Shown here piece after piece: positions 53,848 through 62,192 of a DNA stretch of 64,000 nt. Made by a program: the position numbers and the translations under genes. The stretch spans positions 1 through 64,000 of the forward strand of contig VXPO01000036.1 in assembly GCA_009839505.1 (NCBI GenBank). Direction: 5' to 3'. Within the stretch, counting starts at the first letter, position 1. Every line of letters begins with the position of its first letter. Origin of the DNA: Gammaproteobacteria bacterium. GTDB lineage: Bacteria; Pseudomonadota; Gammaproteobacteria; Pseudomonadales; Azotimanducaceae. Below the pieces are notes generated by a model, which was not told the DNA's origin, searched no databases, and saw only the letters and a program-made list of their open reading frames with translations.

Positions 53848-54629
53848 ACCGGCCGACGGGCATCGGCGCTGTCACCTCGCTCCCCGCTTTTGCGCCGCGC
53901 CGGGGGCGGATGACGCTCTGTGTTCTCGCTGCGACCGCGATCCACCTCATCGCGATCTTCAGCGTCGATCTACCAAGGAGTGCACCGCCTGAAGCCCGGG
54001 GCGTGATCGAGCTCAAACTTGCCGCCGTACCGATCCCTCCCGACGCGGTAGTCGAAGTACCGGACCGGCCGGAACCCACCACCGAGCCGCTGCCCGATGC
54101 ACCGCCGGCACCCTCCCCGACGAGCCCTGGGCCTCCCGTGCCGTTAGAGCAGCGCAAGTCGGATCAGGCGGCGCAACCCGACCCGCCTCCCGACGCCCTG
54201 GCCGGCAAGACTTTGTCGGACCTTGCACGGGAAATCGCATCTCTGGAGGACGGAGGACACGAGGCGCCCGACAGCCGCACACGCCGACTCAGCAGTACAC
54301 CGACAGGCAACACGGAACTCGCCTACTACGTCGAGTCTTGGCGGCGCAAGATCGAACGCATCGGCAGGATCAACTACCCGGCCGAGGCCCGCGCCAAGGG
54401 TCTGACCGGCACGCTCCGGTTGCTGGTGTCCATCGCCGCCGATGGCACCCTCGTGGGCGTCCGCGTCCTCGAACCCAGCGATCACGAGGTGCTCGACGAG
54501 GCTGCCGTACGCATCGTCGAGTTGGGCGCGCCCTATTCGCCGTTTCCGCCGCGTCTGCGCGAGAGCACGGACCTGCTGGAGATCGAACGCACCTGGCAGT
54601 TCCGCGGCGATGGACTCTCATGGAAGTGA
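53844..54629 (+). CDS. TonB family energy transducer
   Basis: 261 aa. One N-terminal membrane anchor (LCVLAATAIHLIAIFSVDL), a Pro-rich periplasm-spanning linker (PEPTTEPLPDAPPAPSPTSP), and the C-terminal TonB domain with INYPAEARAKGLTGTLRLLV and RVLEPSDHEVLDEAAVRIVE. It would couple ExbBD energy to outer-membrane receptors. exbB and exbD are not nearby. GTG 53844 is translationally coupled to gshB. In Pseudomonas a TonB3 with a role in twitching occupies this place. Confidence 0.88.
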   Translation: MNRPTGIGAVTSLPAFAPRRGRMTLCVLAATAIHLIAIFSVDLPRSAPPEARGVIELKLAAVPIPPDAVVEVPDRPEPTTEPLPDAPPAPSPTSPGPPVPLEQRKSDQAAQPDPPPDALAGKTLSDLAREIASLEDGGHEAPDSRTRRLSSTPTGNTELAYYVESWRRKIERIGRINYPAEARAKGLTGTLRLLVSIAADGTLVGVRVLEPSDHEVLDEAAVRIVELGAPYSPFPPRLRESTDLLEIERTWQFRGDGLSWK

Positions 54630-54646
54630 TCGCTTAGGAGGCTGCG

Positions 54647-54748
54647 ATGGGCAGCGTTTGGAACGGTCCAATTGCTCGTTTTCTGAGATTGCCGGCACCT
54701 TGGCGCGTGCGCAGGGCGCGCGATCGCCTGCGTTTGCAGCGTTCGTAG
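54647..54748 (+). CDS. Possible 33-aa small ORF after tonB
   Basis: ATG 54647 has AGGAGG five bases upstream, an ideal ribosome site, 17 bp after the tonB-like stop. It encodes MGSVWNGPIARFLRLPAPWR followed by an Arg-rich tail ending LQRS. The stop TAG is the first TAG of a family D repeat. A basic amphipathic peptide is plausible, but no conservation evidence is available. Confidence 0.35.
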   Translation: MGSVWNGPIARFLRLPAPWRVRRARDRLRLQRS

Positions 54749-54778
54749 GGACGGGCGACCACAAGGGTCGCCCCTACG
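54744..54778. repeat. Repeat family D, copy 3 (minimal palindrome)
   Basis: CGTAGGGACGGGCGACC, ACAA, GGGTCGCCCCTACG: the two outer ends of the element brought together. On the plus strand its TAG stops the 33-aa ORF; on the minus strand its TAG (54774-54776) stops the helical-repeat gene. It sits between convergent genes. Confidence 0.75.
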
Positions 54779-56345
54779 AATCTTCGTCCGTTGCCAAGTC
54801 TTGGTACGCCAGTGCCTTGCGTTCGTTCGGGTCCACTTGGGTGTAGTAGCGGTGGAGCCTCCGGGCCGCCGTGCGGCGTTTGGCGGGCGACTCGATGGCG
54901 TCGAAGAGACGTTCCGCGGCCTGAGGATCGAAGGCCGAGAGGTTGGCACCCACGAGGCGGTCGAGGGCGTCGTCGCGCGCCGGTCCCCGGGAATACCGCC
55001 TGAGAGCCGCACTTGCGCCTTGGGCATCGTGACCAAACCACCCATAGAACACGTCACCAACGACCGGCGCGTACTCCGCTTCAATACCGAGCGACTCGGC
55101 CCAGTGTAGATCCTCCGGGCCAACGTTCCCTAGGCGCGTCGCGGCCAAGGCAGCCTTGATGCGCAATCCGGGATCCGCGAGGCCCCGGATAAGCTCTTTG
55201 GTGAGTGCCGGATCTCTCCGCAGGATGCTAGCCAACGACCAATCGAACGCCTCCTCTCGAACGCGCTGGTCGAGGCTCGTGAGCCAATCGAACGCCCGTT
55301 CCGGCGACTCGCGCGCCAGGAGCCGCACGACGCCGCTGACCGCCATCGATTGGTCACGCGCATCGAGATCCGCGAACGCCGTTAGCATGCGGTCGAAGTC
55401 CCCTTTAACCTGGATGGCCCCGAAGACGCCCCACCGGGCGTTTCGCCTCGCCTCCTCCGAGGGAAGCGTGGCGACCAGCGCCTCGGCATCGGCCAGATCG
55501 GACTTGGCAAGGTTCCAGAAGGCGGTAGAAACCAGGTCGGGGAGCTGGTGGGAACTGCTCGCCAGCAACCAGTCCATTGCGGCTCGAGCGTCCGTCTCGG
55601 CCCATCCGTACATGATGCGCCACAGCATGGAATCCTTGACGTCACCATCGCTCTCCCAAGCGAAGATCGCCGCCAGAGCGCTGGCGGGGTCGGCTTCCGC
55701 CCAAGCCGATGCCGCGGACATGGCTTCCTTCCGTCGCAACCCATGGTCAGAAAGCTCGCCAATCCGAGACAACGCCACGTCGTAGGCTTGCACGGGTGCC
55801 GGTACCTCCGGCTTCGAGATCTCGACAACGGCGGGCCGAGTCCCCAGGCGTTCGGCAATCGATTCACGCTCCTCGGCGGGAAGGTCGAGTTGCAGGAGCG
55901 CCCGCGCCGCGTCCGGCCTCACCCCGGTGGGAAGCTCCGCCGCACGGCCCACGGCGGCGGCGAGATCCACATGTGCCCAGGCTCGGAACACCGTCGAGAC
56001 GACAGCGGGGTTAGCCCGAGTCTGCAGCGCGTGGTCGACCGCCGCGGCGGGATCCAAGGACGCAAAGCGAACGTAGAGGACACGCGAGATGTCGCCCCGA
56101 TACGGGGTCTCGGGCAAGTCCTCCACATCGGCCAGCCATCGCTCGATGCGTTCCCGGTCGGCATCGGCGATTAACGCATAGAGTGGACCGTTGCGGTCGA
56201 AGCCGTTTGCGATAGCAGCGATCTCCACCAGCGTGGACACCTCGGCATCTGGCCCTTGCCGTTCCGACGCCGAACCGTCGTGGGACGACGCGAGCAGAAC
56301 TGCGAGCCCAACCGCGAAGGCGCCTGTCGTTCCTTTAGTCCGCAT
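54774..56345 (-). CDS. Helical-repeat protein with recurrent Asp-Pro-x-x-Ala units (paralogue 2)
   Basis: 523 aa with a signal peptide or anchor (TTGAFAVGLAVLLASSHDGS). The rest is short helical repeats, many containing DP-x-x-A (SLDPAAAVDHAL, EADPASALAAIFAWE, AFDPQAAERLFD), probably a periplasmic solenoid for protein binding. The N-terminal 150 residues closely match the upstream paralogue (RDNSRV-type block RGDISRVLYVRFASLDP). ATG 56345 lies within the last codons of that gene (11-bp overlap). Stop TAG is in a family D repeat. Function unknown. Confidence 0.65.
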   Translation of the reverse strand: MRTKGTTGAFAVGLAVLLASSHDGSASERQGPDAEVSTLVEIAAIANGFDRNGPLYALIADADRERIERWLADVEDLPETPYRGDISRVLYVRFASLDPAAAVDHALQTRANPAVVSTVFRAWAHVDLAAAVGRAAELPTGVRPDAARALLQLDLPAEERESIAERLGTRPAVVEISKPEVPAPVQAYDVALSRIGELSDHGLRRKEAMSAASAWAEADPASALAAIFAWESDGDVKDSMLWRIMYGWAETDARAAMDWLLASSSHQLPDLVSTAFWNLAKSDLADAEALVATLPSEEARRNARWGVFGAIQVKGDFDRMLTAFADLDARDQSMAVSGVVRLLARESPERAFDWLTSLDQRVREEAFDWSLASILRRDPALTKELIRGLADPGLRIKAALAATRLGNVGPEDLHWAESLGIEAEYAPVVGDVFYGWFGHDAQGASAALRRYSRGPARDDALDRLVGANLSAFDPQAAERLFDAIESPAKRRTAARRLHRYYTQVDPNERKALAYQDLATDEDS

Positions 56346-58104
56346 CGTCTTCCAAGAGGTACTTGAGGTAGCGAACGACCTTGATCGCATCGGGTTCGAC
56401 GCTGCTGAAATGCTGAACGAGCGATGCGGCCGCCTTGGCCTGATGTTCGGACGATGAAATCAGATCGAAGAGTCGTTCCGCCAATTGCGCGTCGTGCTCC
56501 ACCACATCCGACACCATTGTCACGGCGGATCGATCCCGGACTGGACCGGCGCGCCGGGTAGAGAGGGCTCGATAGGCCGACGTTGGATCCCGACGGGACC
56601 AAGCGCGGAACACATCGACCACCAGTTCGGATCGGCTGGATTCGGGTTTGAAGTTCTCGGCCCAGGCGAGCGCCTGTTCGGCATCGTGTCGCACCTCGTT
56701 CCAGACCAACGAGGTCGCCGCCGCCGTTTGCAGCGCCGGATCGTCGATGGTTCTCAGCAATCGGAGTGCTTCGGGCCGATCGACGTCGTGGATATCGTCG
56801 AGTACGGACTGCACCTCCCGAGTACGAATTCTACGATCCACCGACATGGCCCAACCGAGGGCGCCCTCCGCCGAGCGTTCGATCAGCAGACGGCGGAGGG
56901 TCCACGTGTGGCGGGCCTTCACGTCGATGTCGAGAGCCGAGAACCACTCGAGGGCACGGTCCAGATCACGGTACGCGAGTGTGCGGAGGACGGCCCCCGT
57001 CGCGCTTCCCCGCAGGCTTTCCGGAATAGCGGCGAGGCGAGTGATCGCGTCATCGGGCGACCGGCGGGCGAATTCGATCATGGGCGACTGGATGTAGTAA
57101 CCCTTGGAACGACCCCCCCGTTCGAGTATCCATGCGAGAGCCGCATCCGGATCGTCGCCGGACCATTGATCGACAATCCTCCCGCGGACTCGTCGCTGCA
57201 ATGAGTTCAAATTGATCGAGTCGTCCAGACGCACCGTCACGACCATCTCGTCCGACGGCACCGAGTCGAGGGCGGCTAGGGCCCCCCAAGGATCCGTAGA
57301 CGCCCAGTCGAGGGCCGTCCATTCCACCAGGACGTGACGCACATGAGGATCCTCGATGCCGAGCGCACGGTTCCACGCATCCACATGCGATTCGCCGTCG
57401 CGCCTCGTCAGCCTGCGTGCCTCCAACTCGGCGAGCCGGCGCGCCGCCGGCTTGGGTGCGGACACGCCGTGAGACATCTCGAAAACCCGGTAGAGGTCAT
57501 CGTGCTCGGTCTCGTCCAACCGTTCGGCTAGGGAACGCAACCCGGTCAACGACACGTCGAGCTGGAGTAGCGCCTGGGACGCTGCCGCCTTCGCCGGTGG
57601 GAACAGGTGGGACGCCCGCGCGGTCGCTGCATCGGGATCGAGCTGCGCCCAGGTTCTGAAGATGGCCTCCAGCCAGACGGGCCTGGTCGCTCCCTGCAAG
57701 GCGTGGTCGAGGGCGGCTTCGGGATCGAGCACGGCGAAACGGATGTAGAGCACCCGGGCGATGTCGTAGCGGTGCGGGGTCGATGGCAATGTCTCCAGTT
57801 CGGCGAGCCAGGCTTCGATCTGTTCGCGCGTTGCACCGTTTGCGAGGCGGTACAGGGCGGCATTGCGGCCGAAGTCTTCCCTGATCGCGGCGATTCCGGC
57901 CAAGGTCGCCTCCGCCGTCGGCTCGGATCGCACCGCGGTGGGTTCGGGGAGCGGCGTCTCGGGATCGGTCAAGCGTGTCTCGGTTCCCCATGGAACAGCC
58001 ATCCACACGACCGCGATGGCGACCGCCACCAAGGCGACTAGAAGGGCGAGCCGGACTCGGGGAACCGCTCGCTTCGATTCACGCTCGGCAACGGGCATCG
58101 GCAT
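56335..58104 (-). CDS. Membrane-anchored helical-repeat protein with Asp-Pro-x-x-Ala units (paralogue 1)
   Basis: 589 aa. A basic N-terminus and single membrane segment (VALVAVAIAVVWMAVPW) make it a type II periplasmic protein. It carries helical repeats with the same unit (VLDPEAALDHALQG, QLDPDAATARASHL, STDPWGALAAL, GDDPDAALAWILERG). The stretch HRYDIARVLYIRFAVLDPEA aligns with YRGDISRVLYVRFASLDPAA of the downstream paralogue, showing tandem gene duplication. ATG 58104 chosen; ATG 58098 is an alternative. No enzyme motif seen. Confidence 0.65.
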   Translation of the reverse strand: MPMPVAERESKRAVPRVRLALLVALVAVAIAVVWMAVPWGTETRLTDPETPLPEPTAVRSEPTAEATLAGIAAIREDFGRNAALYRLANGATREQIEAWLAELETLPSTPHRYDIARVLYIRFAVLDPEAALDHALQGATRPVWLEAIFRTWAQLDPDAATARASHLFPPAKAAASQALLQLDVSLTGLRSLAERLDETEHDDLYRVFEMSHGVSAPKPAARRLAELEARRLTRRDGESHVDAWNRALGIEDPHVRHVLVEWTALDWASTDPWGALAALDSVPSDEMVVTVRLDDSINLNSLQRRVRGRIVDQWSGDDPDAALAWILERGGRSKGYYIQSPMIEFARRSPDDAITRLAAIPESLRGSATGAVLRTLAYRDLDRALEWFSALDIDVKARHTWTLRRLLIERSAEGALGWAMSVDRRIRTREVQSVLDDIHDVDRPEALRLLRTIDDPALQTAAATSLVWNEVRHDAEQALAWAENFKPESSRSELVVDVFRAWSRRDPTSAYRALSTRRAGPVRDRSAVTMVSDVVEHDAQLAERLFDLISSSEHQAKAAASLVQHFSSVEPDAIKVVRYLKYLLEDDAD

Positions 58105-58271
58105 CGATTTGCTTCGTGATGCTCGCGAGAATAGCACCACGTACACGACCCGGAACGCGGCGGATCGGGGTGGTCAATCTCCTACACGTCGAATGGGGTT
58201 AATCGCTAACGCCTTGGACATCTCCTGATGGATGCTCCCGGAACTCGCCCGAACCGCCCCGTTAGAGCGCC

Positions 58272-59114
58272 ATGTCATGGTATTTTCGAATGATGAGATC
58301 CAGACGCCCGAAGGTCCAATCGCGCGCGGCAGCCGCAGACTCGTCTCCCGCGCCCGAAGCGCCACTGTCCGTGCGTTACGCCGACGCGCTCTACCGACCG
58401 GTTCCGCCCGTCGAATATGACGACGAAGGCTATCCCGGACCGGACGGCAAGAGGCCCGAGAGCACGCGCCACGAGGCGGCCGCGACCAATGGCGTGATCG
58501 CGCTCCGAAGCTGGTTTTGCGACCAACCGGAAACGTTGGTGGCCCGGGACCTGCTCATGCTCTTCGAGGAAGGGACGCGCAGTGCGGCCCTGGCGCCGGA
58601 CCTCATGGTCGTTTTCGATGCTGGCAATCCCGACCGGTCGTCGTACAAGGTCTGGCGGGAGGGCGACAGGGTGCCGGCCTTCGCTTTGGAGGTGCTCTCG
58701 ACGAGCACGCGCGGGAAGGATCTGCGCGCGAAGCCTGCCCTCTACGCAGCGTTGGGCGTTCACGAACTGTGGCTGTTCGAACCGATCAAACGGCAGCTCG
58801 TCGGCTACCGGCTGGAGGGCGATCGGTATGACGACATTCGGTCGCGTCCGGACGGGTCTCGGCCGAGCCGCGTGCTCGGGCTCGATGTGCTGGTCGAAGA
58901 CGGCCAGTTGCGCTTCCGCAACCCGGATACTGGCGAGTTCCTGCCGGACCATGGCCAGTCCGAGAGCCAGCGCCGGGAGGAACGAGGAAGGCGCGAGTTG
59001 GCCGAAGCACAACGCGACCAGGCCGAAGCCCAGCGCGAGGAGGAGCGGAGACGGCGCGAACAGGCCGAGCGCCGGATCGAGGAGTTGGAGGCTCAGTTGG
59101 CGCGCTTGGGCTGA
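58272..59114 (+). CDS. Uma2 family (PD-(D/E)xK-like) protein with C-terminal coiled coil
   Basis: 280 aa. The restriction-endonuclease-like core has SAALAPDLMVVFDAGNPDRS (catalytic Asp), VPAFALEVLSTSTRGKDLRA (Glu and Lys) and KPALYAALGVHELWLFEPI. The last 60 residues are a charged coiled coil (AEAQRDQAEAQREEERRRRE). Uma2 proteins are abundant in cyanobacteria and some others, and their role is unsettled. ATG 58272 is used; ATG 58290 or 58293 would also serve. A hairpin, GCATCCGC/GCGGATGT, follows the stop. Confidence 0.82.
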   Translation: MSWYFRMMRSRRPKVQSRAAAADSSPAPEAPLSVRYADALYRPVPPVEYDDEGYPGPDGKRPESTRHEAAATNGVIALRSWFCDQPETLVARDLLMLFEEGTRSAALAPDLMVVFDAGNPDRSSYKVWREGDRVPAFALEVLSTSTRGKDLRAKPALYAALGVHELWLFEPIKRQLVGYRLEGDRYDDIRSRPDGSRPSRVLGLDVLVEDGQLRFRNPDTGEFLPDHGQSESQRREERGRRELAEAQRDQAEAQREEERRRREQAERRIEELEAQLARLG

Positions 59115-59181
59115 CGCCGAGCATCCGCTTGCGGATGTACACTAGCCGTCCCCGCCGCCCCGTCGTTTACAGGAGCGCCGC

Positions 59182-59748
59182 GTGCATCATCTCGCCGGTC
59201 AATTCCTCGTCAGCATGCCGAAGCTTCGCGGCAGCGTGTTCGGCGAGTCCGTGATCTACCTCTGGGCGCACGACGAAGAAGGTGCCCAGGGACTGGTGGT
59301 CAACCATCCGTTCGATCTTTCCCTGGGCGAGTTGATGCGACAGCTACAGGTGCCTGCCGCCGACGACCTCGAAGGTCCGGTCGTAGTCGGAGGCCCCGTC
59401 GAGCCACAGCAGGGATTCATCCTGCACACCGACGACATCCGCGTCGACGGTAGTGAACCCGCGGGCGACGCGGATGCCGAAGGTCGGGGGCTTACGATCT
59501 CCTACAGCCGCGAGATGCTCGAACTCATCGCCGCCCGTCGCGGCCCGGACCGGTTCCTGCTGGCCCTCGGCTACGCCGGCTGGGGAGCCGGCCAGTTGGA
59601 GCAGGAACTCTCGGACTCCGTCTGGCTGACGGCCCCGAGCTCCCACGACATCCTGTTCGAGGTTCCGTTCGAGCAGCGCCTCCACCGGGTCGCCGAGGGA
59701 CTCGGGATCGACTGGGGACTGTTGGTTGCCGATGGCGGACGGGCCTGA
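59182..59748 (+). CDS. algH: UPF0301 protein AlgH/YqgE
   Basis: 188 aa. The family start HHLAGQFLVSMPKLRGSVFG is intact, as are GLVVNHPFDLSLGELM, VVVGGPVEPQQGFILH and LALGYAGWGAGQLEQEL. Named for an alginate phenotype in Pseudomonas; biochemical function not established. GTG 59182 follows AGGAGCGCC. ruvX overlaps its end by 17 bp, the conserved algH-yqgF pairing. Confidence 0.93.
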   Translation: MHHLAGQFLVSMPKLRGSVFGESVIYLWAHDEEGAQGLVVNHPFDLSLGELMRQLQVPAADDLEGPVVVGGPVEPQQGFILHTDDIRVDGSEPAGDADAEGRGLTISYSREMLELIAARRGPDRFLLALGYAGWGAGQLEQELSDSVWLTAPSSHDILFEVPFEQRLHRVAEGLGIDWGLLVADGGRA

Positions 59749-60154
59749 GCCGCCCGCGTCCGGGGCGCTGGTCTTCGACTTCGGTCTGAAGCACATTGGC
59801 GTCGCCACCGCCGAACCGAAGGCGCATCTAGCCCGCGCCCTGACCACCGTTCGCGCGCGCGACGGCGTACCGCAGTGGGAGGCTCTCGACCGCGTGGTCG
59901 CGGATTGGCGGCCCGAGGTGTTGGTCGTGGGGCTGCCCCTGAACATGGACGGCACGCCGAGCGAAATCTCTGCCGCGGCGCGGCGATTCGGCGCTCGGTT
60001 GGGCGGTCGCTATGCCTTGCCCGTGGAATTCGCCGACGAGCGATTGTCGACCTTCGAAGCGGTCTCCCGGGGTGGGAACGAAGACGCTGCCCATGCGTTG
60101 GCCGCCGAGGTGATCGGCGAGACGTGGCTGGATGACCGGCTGGGGAAGGTCTGA
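59732..60154 (+). CDS. ruvX: Pre-16S rRNA nuclease / Holliday junction resolvase-like YqgF
   Basis: 140 aa RNase H-fold protein that trims the 5' end of pre-16S rRNA. Catalytic positions are in LVFDFGLKHIGVATAEP (Asp), VVGLPLNMDGTPSE and FADERLSTFEA (acidic). ATG 59732 lies within algH. The stop TGA is in the TCTGAACAATCCGTAGGGG end of a family D repeat, so the C-terminus (LDDRLGKV) may have been cut or set by it. Confidence 0.93.
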   Translation: MADGPEPPASGALVFDFGLKHIGVATAEPKAHLARALTTVRARDGVPQWEALDRVVADWRPEVLVVGLPLNMDGTPSEISAAARRFGARLGGRYALPVEFADERLSTFEAVSRGGNEDAAHALAAEVIGETWLDDRLGKV

Positions 60155-60275
60155 ACAATCCGTAGGGGCGACCGCGCGCTCTGGCGGGCGCGTTGTGGTC
60201 GCCCGTGCCCGTCACCGCACGGCGTCGGTTGGCCAACACGGGCGACCACAAAGGTCGCCCCACGGCTTGTTCTAG
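60150..60275. repeat. Repeat family D, copy 4 (full unit)
   Basis: The left end TCTGAACAATCCGTAGGGG and the right end, read on the minus strand, TCTAGAACAAGCCGTGGGG are matching inverted repeats. The inner pair GTTGTGGTCGCCCGT / ACGGGCGACCACAA is also present. It fills the whole space between convergent ruvX and pilT and carries both stop codons (TGA 60152-60154 and minus-strand TAG 60272-60274). Confidence 0.78.
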
Positions 60276-61312
60276 AGAGTCTCGGGAAAACGGGCGTGCT
60301 CACGGGCGACCGACGCGCTGACGACTCCCTCGCCGACGAGTCGTCCGAGACACTGATCGAGAGTCTGCATCCCGGCCGCGGCGGAGGTCTGCATCACCGA
60401 GTAGAGCTGTGCGACCTTGTGCTCGCGGACCAGGTTCCGCACCGCCGTGGTCGCAACCATGATCTCGTGTGCGGCCACCCGACCCCCGCCTTCGCGGCGC
60501 AGAAGGGTCTGCCAGACAACCGCGTGCAGCGACTCGGCGAGCAACGAGCGGATCATCTCCTTCTCTCCGGCCGGAAACACGTCGACGATGCGGTCGACCG
60601 ATTTCGGTGCCGATGGCGTGTGCAGGGTCCCGAACACGAGGTGGCCGGTCTCCGCGGCCGTGAGCGCCAGACGGATGGTCTCCAGGTCCCGCAGCTCGCC
60701 GATCAGAATGACATCGGGGTCTTCGCGAAGGGCGGCACGCAACGCATCGGTCAACGCGCGGGTGTGGCGACCGACCTCGCGCTGATTCACGAGACAGTTG
60801 CGAGCCTCGTGGACGAACTCGATCGGATCCTCGATGGTGAGGATGTGCTTGCGCCGGGTAGCGTTGATGTAGTCGATCATCGCCGCCAGGGTCGTGCTCT
60901 TGCCCGACCCGGTAGGGCCTGCGACCAGCACCAGGCCACGAGGCGCTTCGGCCATGCGCCGGAAGACGTCTCCCAAACCCAAATTGGCGAGCGTTGGGAC
61001 GGCTTGCGGAATCGTCCGGAACACCGCCCCGATGCCCCGCTGCTGGCGAAAGACGTTGACTCGAAAGCGCGCGACGTCCGGGATCTCGAAGCAGAAGTCC
61101 ACCTCCTCGCCGCGATGCATGTCATCCCGCAACGCCTCGGATGCGATCCCGTGGAGCCATGCTTCGAGCCGCGCGTCCTCCAACGCCGGCAGGTCGCAGG
61201 AGTCGATGTCGCCGTCGACGCGGAACATCGGCGCAAGGCCTGTGGTCAGGTGCAGATCGGACGCGCCTCGACGCACTCCCTCGGCAAGCAAATCGTCCAG
61301 TTCCACGGTCAC
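60272..61312 (-). CDS. pilT: Type IV pilus retraction ATPase PilT
   Basis: 346 aa hexameric AAA+-like motor that depolymerises type IV pili. It has the PilT N-terminal domain (MTVELDDLLAEGVRRGASDL), Walker A VLVAGPTGSGKSTTLAAMID, the Asp box ILTIEDPIEFVHE, and the His box HLVFGTLHTPSAPKSVDRI. The AIRNLI-type retraction motif is present as TAVRNLVREHK. pilU, usually next to it, is absent, and the pilGHIJK-chpA genes expected near gshB are missing apart from a possible remnant. The stop lies in a family D end. Confidence 0.95.
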   Translation of the reverse strand: MTVELDDLLAEGVRRGASDLHLTTGLAPMFRVDGDIDSCDLPALEDARLEAWLHGIASEALRDDMHRGEEVDFCFEIPDVARFRVNVFRQQRGIGAVFRTIPQAVPTLANLGLGDVFRRMAEAPRGLVLVAGPTGSGKSTTLAAMIDYINATRRKHILTIEDPIEFVHEARNCLVNQREVGRHTRALTDALRAALREDPDVILIGELRDLETIRLALTAAETGHLVFGTLHTPSAPKSVDRIVDVFPAGEKEMIRSLLAESLHAVVWQTLLRREGGGRVAAHEIMVATTAVRNLVREHKVAQLYSVMQTSAAAGMQTLDQCLGRLVGEGVVSASVAREHARFPETL

Positions 61313-61448
61313 GCCTCACAGTTGGGGCAGTGACCGTAACCCGGCGCGAATCCCAAGTTTGACAGCCGTCGCCCCGACCTGGGGTAAGACATCGCCCCTT
61401 ACCCTTGCCTCCACCTGTCCGCCCAGTGTGCGTGGGTTAAACTGCGGC

Positions 61449-62192
61449 GTGGACTACGGCAAGCGCATAGACACCGTTCTCGCCAAGCTGGCCGCGGCGG
61501 GAGATCGTGCCCGCGCCGCGGGTCGGACGGACGATGTAGCAGCGGCTCGCGCGCGTTCGCCCGCGCCGCGACTGCTTGCGGTATCGAAAGCGCGGGATGC
61601 GGCGGAAGTACGAGCCGCCTGTGCTGCCGGACAACGCGAGTTCGGTGAGAACTACGTCCAGGAAGCGACCGCCAAGATCGCCGCCCTCGCGGACCTGGAC
61701 ATTGTTTGGCACTTCATCGGCGCCATCCAATCCAACAAGACCCGGGACATCGCCGATCACTTCCAGTGGGTGCACACCGTGGACCGGGCGAAGGTCGCGA
61801 GCCGCCTGAACGCCGCCGCCGGGGACGTAATCGACGTCTGCGTGCAAGTCAACGTCGACGCCGAACCGCAAAAGGCCGGTGTCGCTCCGGCGGAGCTGCC
61901 CGCTCTCGTCGCACATATCGCCGGCCTGTCACGCCTCAGGCTCCGGGGTCTGATGGTGATTCCCCGGCAAGGCGGCGACACGCGCGAGAGCTTTCGTCGT
62001 ACCCGATCGCTGTTCGAGACGATGGCACCTAGCGCGGGGCCGCATTGGGATACGCTTTCAATGGGCATGTCGGACGACTTCGAGGCCGCGGTCGAGGAAG
62101 GTGCGACGATCGTGCGTGTCGGTACGGCGATCTTCGGATCGCGGCCGAGCCGCCAGTCGAACGGCGCCGTGTCGCACGCGGAGACGGCATGA
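61449..62192 (+). CDS. yggS: PLP homeostasis protein YggS/PROSC
   Basis: 247 aa single-domain PLP-binding barrel that buffers pyridoxal phosphate. The PLP lysine is in RLLAVSKARDAAEVRAAC; GQREFGENYVQEATAKIAAL, VWHFIGAIQSNKTRDIA, LRLRGLMVIPRQG and LSMGMSDDFEAAVEEG are family blocks. GTG 61449 has a weak ribosome site. Its stop overlaps proC (ATGA). The yggS-proC-yggT order is widely conserved. Confidence 0.95.
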   Translation: MDYGKRIDTVLAKLAAAGDRARAAGRTDDVAAARARSPAPRLLAVSKARDAAEVRAACAAGQREFGENYVQEATAKIAALADLDIVWHFIGAIQSNKTRDIADHFQWVHTVDRAKVASRLNAAAGDVIDVCVQVNVDAEPQKAGVAPAELPALVAHIAGLSRLRLRGLMVIPRQGGDTRESFRRTRSLFETMAPSAGPHWDTLSMGMSDDFEAAVEEGATIVRVGTAIFGSRPSRQSNGAVSHAETA

